Of a stretch of 19,503 bases of DNA, positions 10,710-18,153 are shown piece after piece. The stretch is from Chrysochromulina parva (lineage: Eukaryota > Haptophyta > Prymnesiales > Chrysochromulinaceae). Both the position numbers and the translations under genes were made by a program. The stretch is taken from contig PJAB01000882.1 of assembly GCA_002887195.1 (NCBI GenBank), forward strand, positions 1-19,503, read 5' to 3'. Positions within the stretch are counted from its first letter, which is position 1. Each line of letters starts with the position of its first letter. The notes below the pieces were generated by a model. That model had not been told where the DNA came from. It saw only the letters and a list, made by a program, of their open reading frames with translations, and made no database searches.

Positions 10710-11162
10710 CTAACCCTCCAAGAGTGCATCGCCCCGCCGCGTCGCCAACGCTGCTGCCGCATCCGGATTCAATCGCCTGAGCTTTCGCAGCTCGATGAGG
10801 CATGCTTCAAGGTTCGCCTGCTCGCGTACCTTATGGGCACTTTCCCACTCGCTCTGCTCCTTGATCCCGTGGGTGAGCCGGCCACGCAAGGTGCCAAGCT
10901 CTAGCACAATTTCGGCGTGCCGACGCTTTTGGCACTCGAGGGCTTCCTGGCCCTTGGTCAGCTGCTGGCGTAGTGTGTTGACTATCCTCGTGTGCTCCTC
11001 GGCAGTGCCGTGCTCCTGCCGCTCCTGCTCTTCCTGCCGCTTGCGAATATTGTCGCGCGCCGTTTTGACCTCGCGCTTCTTGCTCTTGAACTGGGCGCGG
11101 GCGAGGTGGAACGCAGCATCGACGGCGGGGTCGCCGGAGCTCTCCTCATCTTGGTCGGCCAT
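10710..11162 (-). CDS. Small charged coiled-coil protein, function unknown
   Basis: Single exon of 150 residues ending in TAG at 10710-10712. After an acidic N-terminus (MADQDEESSGDP), residues about 20-130 are almost entirely Lys/Arg/Glu/Gln-rich helix with no proline, typical of a long coiled coil (for example KKREVKTARDNI, RQEEQERQEH, TLRQQLTKGQEAL). The C-terminal tail LRRLNPDAAAALATRRGDAL is less charged. No family was recognised. It is divergent from the left SSNA1 copy with 252 bp between the two starts, so the two may share a promoter; a link to centriole or axoneme structure is guesswork. A pentanucleotide microsatellite begins 12 nt upstream of the ATG. The evenly coding-like composition supports a real gene, but a longer spliced form cannot be excluded. 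Confidence 0.65.
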   Translation of the reverse strand: MADQDEESSGDPAVDAAFHLARAQFKSKKREVKTARDNIRKRQEEQERQEHGTAEEHTRIVNTLRQQLTKGQEALECQKRRHAEIVLELGTLRGRLTHGIKEQSEWESAHKVREQANLEACLIELRKLRRLNPDAAAALATRRGDALLEG

Positions 11163-11173
11163 TGCGCGAAGAG

Positions 11174-11212
11174 CAAGTCAAGTCAAGTCAAGTCAAGTCA
11201 AGTCAAGTCAAG
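11174..11212 (+). repeat. CAAGT pentanucleotide microsatellite
   Basis: Seven full CAAGT units and a partial eighth. It lies 12 nt upstream of the ATG of the minus-strand coiled-coil gene, hence probably in that gene's 5' leader or core promoter, and inside the 252-bp divergent gap shared with the left SSNA1 copy. Confidence 0.95.
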
Positions 11213-11414
11213 GTTCACAGCTGTTGAAGCAGAGTTCAGTTGCATTAAGTTCCCTCCTTAGCCTCTAAAGCCTGCCCTGCCAGAGGCGGGGTCCGAGCGA
11301 TCGTGGAAAAACCGAGAACGCGAGCACGATGAAACGACGTGAAACGGCATCCGCAGCGAATCCGGTTTCACCGAGGGACGATCCAGCGTCTGCACTTTCG
11401 AGAGCGCATACGTA

Positions 11415-11974
11415 ATGGCCCAGGGCGCTACCTTGCAAAACTACAACAACGAGCTGGTCGGGTGCATTGAGGAGGTACGTGCGTCTGCACACGGCCGCGC
11501 GCACAGCGCGCGAGTGAGGGCCTCTGCTCACGTGCGGAGGCGCCCGTGCTCTCGGTTCCCATTTCGGACTGCTCACGATGCCCTCGGCTTGCTTGCTGTT
11601 CGCCGCAGCTTCGGGAGAAGCGTGAGGAGCTGAACCGATCGATTGCTGCTGACGAGGAAGAGAAGGGTGCGCCATCGCCCAAAGCGCACCGCTGACGCAA
11701 CCCTACTGGCATCTTCCGCCTCGCTGACCTCGACGACCGTGGTCTCCCCATGTTCGCAGCCAAGATCCAGAATGACCTTCGCATCCTCACCGAGCGGCTG
11801 GCGCGCATCAATGATAACCTTGCGCGCAAGGTTTCATCGCGTACAGAGTACGATAAGACGATCACCGAGACCGAGGCGGCCTACTCAAAGATCATGGAGT
11901 CGTCGCAGACGCTGCTGCACGTGCTCAAGCGCGAGAGCGTCAATCTGACGAAGAAGAAGCAGGCTTCCTCGTGA
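11415..11974 (+). CDS. SSNA1: SSNA1/NA14 (DIP13) homologue, left copy
   Basis: Small coiled-coil microtubule-associated protein of centrosomes, basal bodies and axonemes; the family self-assembles into fibrils and acts on microtubule nucleation, branching and severing. Exons 11415-11474, 11609-11666 and 11760-11974 (introns 134 and 93 nt, donors GTACGT and GTGCGC, acceptors CCGCAG and TTCGCAG) give 110 residues, against 119 in the human protein. Recognisable blocks are [17 protein letters not shown] (4-20), [31 protein letters not shown] (43-62), [16 protein letters not shown] (66-81) and [12 protein letters not shown] (87-98). The second splice (EEEK-A-KIQNDL) restores the gap-free family alignment, whereas reading through meets a stop. 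A near-identical second copy lies inverted downstream. It is divergent from the small coiled-coil gene. Confidence 0.93.
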
Positions 11975-12754
11975 TCGGCCCCTGACCAGGCAAGGGCGTC
12001 ATCTTCAGTCCTGCAAGAGTCGCAGAGCTGGCCGGGGATGTCACCGCTCGCATTGTTGATATGTGGGCTCATACCACATGGAGCACGTGGACTTTGACCA
12101 TTGCTCATTGGTGGAGCCTTCGCCGTTGTAATGCTCGCAGCCGTACCACTGGTCTACATTGGCACTCGCCGCTGGCAGCGGGATTTGAGCATGGAGGTGG
12201 GCGGGGCATGTACCAAACTACTATAGACCGTGAACGTCCTTTGAGCTTTGTGTCGGTGCTCGGTCGGCTCGGGTTGCAGCGGCCCGACTCCCCACCGCCC
12301 GGTCGCGGGTCTCGCCCGTTAGCCTCGGGCGTTTCCGACTTACCACGGTCCACGCGCGAAGGTGACCGACCGCCCGCGCCCAGGCGGGTACGTAAAAACG
12401 AGTTGTGCAAGTCCACGATAAGTCCACGACCGGCCGCGAGTACGGTATTTCGGTACGAACTGTCCTACTCGGTCGCGTCGTGCGGCGCGCACCCGGTTTT
12501 TACGATTAACGATATCCGTTTTTGGTTAGTACCATTGCCCACGTCGCTACTGATTCTCCAATTCCACCACGGGGCCGAAGCCGACCCGGCGCGCCGCGCT
12601 TTAAAGGGGGTGCGACTGTCGGAGGCCGAGACGACTGACGAGACCCCACACGTGTGGACCGCGGCGGCGGGGCCAATAATACACTTCGAACACGGTGTAC
12701 TCTAATCCTGTGACGCCATGATGCCTCACGAGCACACACACGAGGTAGGGGCGC
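11975..12754. other. Spacer between the inverted SSNA1 copies
   Basis: A 780-bp region that must contain both 3' UTRs of the convergent SSNA1 genes. No similarity between its two halves was seen, so the palindrome does not extend into it. A 214-codon frame (12061-12705, plus) is open, but its product is rich in Trp, His and Arg at the start, has no domain, and looks accidental. Small repeats include GTCCACGA twice near 12411-12429 and a short TACGGTATTTCGGTACG element near 12440. Confidence 0.45.
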
Positions 12755-13314
12755 TCACGAGGAAGCCTGCTTCTTCTTCGTCAGATTGACGCTCTCGCGC
12801 TTGAGCACGTGCAGCAGCGTCTGCGACGCCTCCATGATCTTGGAGTAGGCCGCCTCGGTCTCGGTGATCGTCTTATCGTACTCTGTACGCGACGAAACCT
12901 TGCGCGCAAGGTTATCATTGATGCGCGCCAGCCGCTCGGTGAGGATGCGAAGGTCATTCTGGATCTTGGCTGCGAACATGGGGAGACCACGGTCGTCGAG
13001 GTCAGCGAGTCGGAAGATGCCAGTAGGGTTGCGTCAGCGGTGCGCTCAGGGCGATGGCGCACCCTTCTCTTCCTCGTCAGCAGCAATCGATCGGTTCAGC
13101 TCCTCACGCTTCTCCCGAAGCTGCGGCGAACAGGAAGCAAGCCGAGGGCATCGTGAGCAGTCCGAAATGGGAACCGAGAGCACGGGCGCCTCCGCACGTG
13201 AGCCGAGGCCCTCACTCGCGCGCTGTGCGCGCGGCGGTGTGCAGACGCACGTACCTCCTCAATGCACCCGACCAAATCGTTGTTGTAGTTTTGCAACGTG
13301 GCGCCCTCGGCCAT
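12755..13314 (-). CDS. SSNA1: SSNA1/NA14 (DIP13) homologue, right copy
   Basis: Second three-exon copy on the minus strand: exons 13255-13314, 13063-13120 and 12755-12969, with introns of 134 and 93 nt at the same positions and with the same splice sites as the left copy. The 110-residue product differs from the left copy at only three residues: Q3E, E13D and S87A. All coiled-coil blocks of the family are kept and no frame break is seen, so both genes look functional. Its start is divergent from thermospermine synthase with 264 bp between the two ATGs, so each SSNA1 copy has its own upstream region and partner gene and may be expressed differently. Confidence 0.93.
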
Positions 13315-13578
13315 GGTGCTAGATGCGCGAGAGCTTCGGACTGATCATTCGACACCGACTGCGCGATGGAAATGAACTTCGAAAACAAACTCGTCTCGGC
13401 AAACGCGGTGCTCCAACACCGTACATGTAACTGCGCGTGCGCGTTAATGCTTCCCCGCACGTGATTTACCGAGCACCCTGGTACGTGTCCAGTGACCGCG
13501 GCCCCGTCCACCACGTATCGCTTCGCGAACGCGTAGGTTGGCAGAAGCAGCTCCTCGAGATCGCCACCAGTTAGCAGC

Positions 13579-14538
13579 ATGTCGAAGTGGTATGAGGAAG
13601 AGCTCGAGCCTGGCCTGCGCGCCCAATACGGGCTCAAGAAGATTTTGCACTCGGGCCAGAGCAAATTCCAGACCGTCGACATCGTCGACCTGGAGCCCTT
13701 TGGCCGTACGCTGCTCGTCGACGGGCTGATCCAGTCGAGCCAGATCGACGAGTACGTGTACCATGAGGCGCTCGTGCACCCGGCTCTGCTCTCGCACCCG
13801 TGCCCCAAGTCTGTGTTCATCGGTGGCGGCGGCGAAGGCAGCACGGCCCGTGAGGTGCTGCGGCATGCGACGGTGGAGCGATGCTTGATGGTGGACATTG
13901 ACGAGGACGTCGTCAAGTTTTGCCGCGAAAACCTGCCCGAGAACGCGGCGGCCTGGACCGACCCACGATTCGAGCTCGTCATCGCCGACGCGAAGGCGAC
14001 ACTCGAGAACTCGCCCACGAACTTCGACGTGATCATCATGGACCTCGACGACCCTCTGGAGGGCGGCCCTTGCTACCAGTTGTATTCGGTCGAGTTCTAC
14101 CAGACGGTGAAGCGCAAGCTCAACCCGGGTGGCATCTTCATCACGCAGTCGGGGCAGGCGGGAATCACGCGCCACCACCTCGTGTGGTCGCCTGTCTACT
14201 CGACCCTCAAGCAGGTCTTCCCTGCTGTCAAGGCATACACCCAAGCGGTGTACTCCTTCCTTGATGAGTGGGGATGGAACATTGCCTCGACCGACGAGAG
14301 CATCAGCCCGCTGCTCCTCAGCCCCGAAGAGGTCGACAAGCGCATCGCCGCGCGCATCAAGGGCGAGATGAAGTTTCTGGATGGCGAGTCGTACACCGGC
14401 CTCTACTGCCTCTCGAAGAAGCACCGGCAGACACTCGCTGCGGAGACGGCCGTCCTCTCGATTGAGAAGGGCACCTTCGCCGTGATGCACTCGCAGGGGC
14501 TCTGCGTCGCGGAGGCGGGCTCGGCGGAGGTGTCCTGA
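13579..14538 (+). CDS. ACL5: Thermospermine synthase (ACAULIS5-type aminopropyltransferase)
   Basis: Transfers an aminopropyl group from decarboxylated S-adenosylmethionine to spermidine, giving thermospermine. The single-exon frame of 319 residues has the full polyamine synthase fold: N-terminal beta domain with FGRTLLVDGLIQSS (41-54), DEYVYHEALVHPALL (57-71), the cofactor-binding loop GGGEGSTAREVL (83-94), DID (106-108) and the catalytic loop DLDDPLEGGPCYQLY (155-169). GEGSTARE and DP.EGGPCYQLY are typical of thermospermine synthases; spermidine synthases usually have GGDGGVLRE and DSSDP. D155 is the expected catalytic Asp. WGWNIAS (231-237) also fits. The start MSKWYEEELEP matches the family start. 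A spermine or spermidine synthase is less likely. It is probably cytosolic. Confidence 0.92.
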   Translation: MSKWYEEELEPGLRAQYGLKKILHSGQSKFQTVDIVDLEPFGRTLLVDGLIQSSQIDEYVYHEALVHPALLSHPCPKSVFIGGGGEGSTAREVLRHATVERCLMVDIDEDVVKFCRENLPENAAAWTDPRFELVIADAKATLENSPTNFDVIIMDLDDPLEGGPCYQLYSVEFYQTVKRKLNPGGIFITQSGQAGITRHHLVWSPVYSTLKQVFPAVKAYTQAVYSFLDEWGWNIASTDESISPLLLSPEEVDKRIAARIKGEMKFLDGESYTGLYCLSKKHRQTLAAETAVLSIEKGTFAVMHSQGLCVAEAGSAEVS

Positions 14539-15943
14539 GCGAGTCCCGGTAGATCGTGCCCAAGCCGCGGCTGCTAGCGACGTAACGGCTGCTAGCGACG
14601 TCACTCGGTGGCTCTCAACGGAGAGGGTTGGCGTCCACATGGAGAGGGTGGACACACACCGGGCGGCGACTGGTCGGGGCCACATGGAGAGGGCGACTGG
14701 TAAGGGGTACGGTTGTCGGGCCTATTGCCCACCCCCCCGCTCTGGCAACGGCCCTCGGCGGCTTCGGTGGCAACGCATGGGTGGCTGGCTAGGTGGACCA
14801 ACAGGGTGGCTTGGACGGGGGCCGAGTCGAGCGGTGGAGGGCCCCTTCTCGACGGCGTATCAACCTTCCTCGGTGACGGCGGTCTTGGACAGCGGGACCT
14901 GGAGCCGCTAGGAAGCCGCGGTCTCTGGTTCCTGTGTTCTTCTGTATTGCCCTCGGGGTCCGGCGCGGGCGTCATGGCGGGCGTGTGGCGCGGGGTACTG
15001 TGTACCCATGCCGTTATGGTGGCGCGCCGGACGTTCCACGGTGGCGGTTCGGTCGGCGCGCTTGCCGTCGATGGACGGCGGTCGCGTGGGCGCGGTCCAG
15101 TCTGGTGCGCCCCTCGAGGCACTCGTCGTGCTACCCGTTCTACGCACGTACGGGGTGCGCGCGCGGTCGGCGCAAGGACCGGCGTGAGGACCGGCGGTAC
15201 CCGGCGGCCACCCGCCGTACGGCCCATGCTGATGCTCCATTGTCCATGGGCCTGCGCCCCTCTACCGATTTTTTATAGGCCCATCACAGAGAACAAACCT
15301 CAAACGGCTCCGCTCGTGTGCAGCATGGACCTACTGCCACTTTCCGGTGCCCCCCGCGCGATCAAACTCTCGTCCATTCGCCGTCCATCGCGCGGTAAGG
15401 GCGCCATGGTGGGAGCGTGCGCTCTGCTCACGTCTGACGTGCGCGCGCGCCAACTTGCTACTACAGCCGCGCACCGCGCGTCCCAAGACAAGCACGGTCC
15501 CGTGCGCTTCCCCATGCTCTGAAGCCTGCGATTGGCTTGCTCGCCCACCCATCGCGTCGCCGCCGCTCTCCGCGGCCAGCGGCGCCCACCGCAGCGCCCA
15601 CACTCCAACCGTGCATTGATTCGAGATGCCACGCCTCTCTCACGCCCCCGAGGATCGACCCAAATAAGGATCGACCCAACGTAATGGATTGAGGCACGGG
15701 AACGTTCGTCGAGTGGGCCATGGACCTCTCGCATATCCATCGCAAGTCCATGGGAGCCGTTACGAATGCAAGTGGTCCATGGGAGCCGTTGGAGCCGCAA
15801 GCACACTTCCCACGAGCACCGCCAACCGCCTTCTGCCCGGCACGGCGCGCGCGCGCGCGCCCCGGGCGGCTTGCTGGGGTCGACAATCCGAGATCATCCT
15901 CGAGATCGCACCCGAGATCTCACCTCGAGATCTCACCTCGAGA
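14539..15943. other. Convergent intergenic region rich in short direct repeats
   Basis: A 1.4-kb gap between the 3' ends of thermospermine synthase and the CEP95-like gene. It holds several short direct repeats: CGGCTGCTAGCGACGT twice (14568-14583 and 14586-14601), ATGGAGAGGG-type units near 14639 and 14684, GGATCGACCCA twice near 15651-15678, and TCCATGGGAGCCGTT twice near 15748-15790. Open frames up to 269 codons exist on both strands but are Arg/Gly/Pro-rich and unlike any family. No tRNA, transposase or structured RNA was recognised. Confidence 0.5.
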
Positions 15944-15948
15944 TCACA
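15886..15948. repeat. CGAGATC degenerate tandem repeat
   Basis: About five spaced copies of CGAGATC, with CTCACCTCGAGATCTC-like periodicity, lie at and just past the stop codon of the CEP95-like gene, so probably in its 3' UTR. Shorter similar runs occur inside the giant gene near 4535-4560 and 6828-6855, which suggests a repeat style common in this genome. Confidence 0.7.
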
Positions 15949-17876
15949 CCCATGGCTGAGGAGGGACACCGTAGTCGTTCCGCTCGTGCAGCTCGAGCTG
16001 AGCGTGCAAGTGCGCGAGCGTCGCCTTCGTCTGGTCACGTGCGGAGGCCTCGAGCCTGCCACCCATGGCTGCCTGCACGCGCGTGCGGAAGGATCGCTCG
16101 GCGGCCTCGGTGGCGAGCTGATCGGCGAGCAGCTCCCTCTGTGTCGTCTCGAAGTGCTCGAGGGCCGCCTGCCGTGTGCGCCGACCGTGCAGCAGCTTGC
16201 GTCGCACCTCCTCGGACGTGGCCGCCGCGAGCAGCAGCCTCTCCTTCTCAAGGGTGAGGGCGTGCGCGTACAGGGCGCGGTACCCGAGCTCCTCCTTCGA
16301 GCTGCGACGGGCGTCACGCGCGGCTTGCTGCCGGCTCGTCTCCACACCCATCCGCTGGGCGCGCAGCGCCTCGATCTTCATGTCGCGCCGTGCGTTGCGG
16401 TCGGCCGCCATGCCGCGCTGCACCTCGAGCGCCTCTGCCCGGCGCACCCCCGCGATCGAGTGCTTGACTAGGGCCGTGTATGCCGAGGCAGCGCGCGCCC
16501 CAAACTCGTCGCCGGTGAGCGTGCGAGCGAGCCGCGCCGCCGCCTCCGCGTCCGGCTCGCGCGCACGGATGCGCGCCTGCAGCGCCGCAATCTCGGACTG
16601 AATCTCGGACGCGAGACGCGAGCTGGCGGCCTTGCCCGCAGGCGCGGAGAGCGGTCGCCGAGTCTGCTGGGCGACGGCATGCGAGATGGCGTGTAGATGC
16701 ATGCATGCGGTCGGCGCCTTGGTGCGAGTCACCACGCGCCCACGCCCGCCGCCGCGCGGCGTGCGCTTACGCGCCGCTGCGCCCGCGCTCGCCGCCTCCG
16801 CCGCCGCCGCCGCCACCGCATCGACGCACGCGGCGGCGCACGCGGCGTACGCGCCGCCGTCGGTGCGGCGTCCACCCGCGGCACCGCCGGCCATCACGGG
16901 CGGCGGCGGCGGCGGCGGCGGCAGGACGCCAGCCATGGCCGGTGCGGCGGGTAGAGCGGAGCCCTCGTCCATCTCCTCCGCGTCCTCATCCACCTCTCCC
17001 GTCGGTTCGGGCGCTTCCCCATGGAGCACGCCGTCCGTCGGTATGGCGCCGCCCTGGGCCGAGGCCGGGCGCGCCGCATAGCTGTGGATCTGGTTCGACT
17101 GCGGCACCGCCGATGCGGGCCGTGCGGGCGGCTTGCCTGCAGACGAGACCCCAAGACAGACGGCGCACCAAGGCGTGTGAGGAAGAGGCGTGAAAGGCAG
17201 AGAGGAAGGGCGGCGGCAGCGGCAACGGCGGCGGGTCGCAGGTGGCGCGGGCACAAAGGCAAAGGGGGGTACGGATGCGCAGCGCGAGCAGAGGCGGTGG
17301 AGGGCAGCAGCGGCGGTGACGCACGTCCTGCCGCGACGGCCATGGCCGAGGAGCTGCCCCCACGGTTGTCCTGGCTGAGCAACGCATCACAGAGAACCTC
17401 GAAGATACCCGCAAAGTCGTGCAGCGACTGCAAGTCGCCCTCAGCGAGGGCCTGCGCGCTCAGGCCTTTGGTCTCGGCCACGGACGCGACATGCTCGTCC
17501 GCCTTGATGGCCTCGAGCACGATGCTGAAGTTGCTCGCATGTTCCTCGGCCGAGGATGGTGAGGTCACGATGCCCGGGAGCTGCACAAAGGAACGAGGGT
17601 GTAAGCGAGTGTGGCCATGCCCGTGGTGCGCGCGCGCGCACGATGGCAGGCGCACGCGCATGCATGAGCACGCGCGTGAGCACGCGCGTGAGGCACACGT
17701 TCCATCCACCAGGACGTGTGGCGCACCTTGCCGACCAGCTTCTTGTACATGAGTACGAAGAGCGTGCTGTCGCAGTCGCGAATGCTCCACACCGTGTCAT
17801 TGAGCCCGGCGAGCACGAGCGCAGTGTTCACACGGTCGAGCACCGCCTGCTTGGCCTGCCGTCTATCCTCAGCCAT
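15944..17876 (-). CDS. CEP95-like protein: calponin-homology-like N-terminus plus coiled coil
   Basis: Three exons: 17727-17876, 17325-17580 and 15944-17136. Introns are 146 nt (GTGCGC donor, TGTGCAG acceptor, phase 0) and 188 nt (GTGCGT donor, TCTGCAG acceptor, phase 1). The joined length is an exact multiple of three, 532 residues. Residues 10-120 form the N-terminal helical domain known from the centrosomal protein CEP95: DCDSTLFVLMYKKLVG (34-49), joined across the first splice to LPGIVTSP, then EEHASNFSIVLEAI and LAEGDLQSLHDFAGIF. A low-complexity middle follows with a run of eight prolines. The C-terminal part, about 230 residues, is a charged helix (EIQSEIAALQARIRA, ALTLEKERLLLAAA, HFETTQRELLADQLA). 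Human CEP95 is about 820 residues, so this one is short. Assignment rests on the N-terminal domain only; another centrosomal or ciliary coiled-coil protein is possible. Confidence 0.75.
17666..17689. repeat. 12-nt tandem duplication in CEP95-like intron 1
   Basis: Two adjacent copies of GAGCACGCGCGT inside the first intron (17581-17726), next to an alternating CG/CA-rich tract near 17625-17665. No coding role is likely. Confidence 0.8.
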
Positions 17877-18153
17877 TATCGGGTCGGTCGGTAGGGCTCC
17901 ACCCGTCGCGGTCCGAACAAGAACAAGCAGGTCTCGACTTCACAGCTCCGTAGTTGTAACTTGTAAGGAACTTAAGCGGTGGTGCACGTCCACATGCACA
18001 CGGTACCCTTAAGAGCTAGGTGTTTCACATATGTTACATAGAAGACAACTGTCGAACCTCTTCTACATCTAAGACTCGTAGCGCCTGTGTGCGGGGTGGG
18101 CCCGACATAAGGCCAACAAAGAGAGCTCCCAAACCGTAACTCAGTCGCTCTCT
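17877..18153. other. Intergenic region: RPF2 3' end and CEP95-like promoter
   Basis: 277 bp, with both flanking genes on the minus strand. It should contain the 3' UTR of RPF2 and the promoter of the CEP95-like gene. It is less GC-rich than its surroundings around 17935-18080. No specific element was recognised. Confidence 0.35.

Larger units (their letters stand above)
11415..13314. repeat. Inverted repeat made of two whole SSNA1 genes
   Basis: Arms 11415-11974 and 12755-13314 are both exactly 560 bp and differ at about 14 positions by eye with no indel. They are separated by 780 bp of unrelated sequence. Similarity starts at the ATG and fades within about ten bases after the stop codon. 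Both introns are present in both arms, so this is a DNA-level duplication, not retroposition. I see no terminal repeats or target-site duplication that would suggest a mobile element. Confidence 0.9.

Noticed and set aside
12061..12705. 214-codon plus-strand frame between the SSNA1 copies
   Set aside because: No domain, odd Trp/His/Arg-rich start, low coding character, and chance frames of this length are common in this GC-rich DNA. It is also located where two convergent 3' UTRs must lie.
11415..13314. Inverted arms as terminal repeats of a DNA transposon
   Set aside because: The arms are complete spliced genes, not short terminal repeats; no transposase lies between them and no target-site duplication was seen.
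14713..15522. 269-codon plus-strand frame in the gap after thermospermine synthase
   Set aside because: Composition is Gly/Arg/Trp-rich with no recognisable motif, overlapping frames on the other strand are nearly as long, and it crosses short repeats.
15600..15700. Possible tRNA-like sequence around TTCGAGATGCC
   Set aside because: No matching acceptor stem, anticodon arm or A-box could be placed around it.
17021..17752. 243-codon plus-strand frame over the CEP95-like gene
   Set aside because: Antisense to exon 2 and two introns of the CEP95-like gene; no recognisable motif, while the minus strand gives a spliced product with exact phases.
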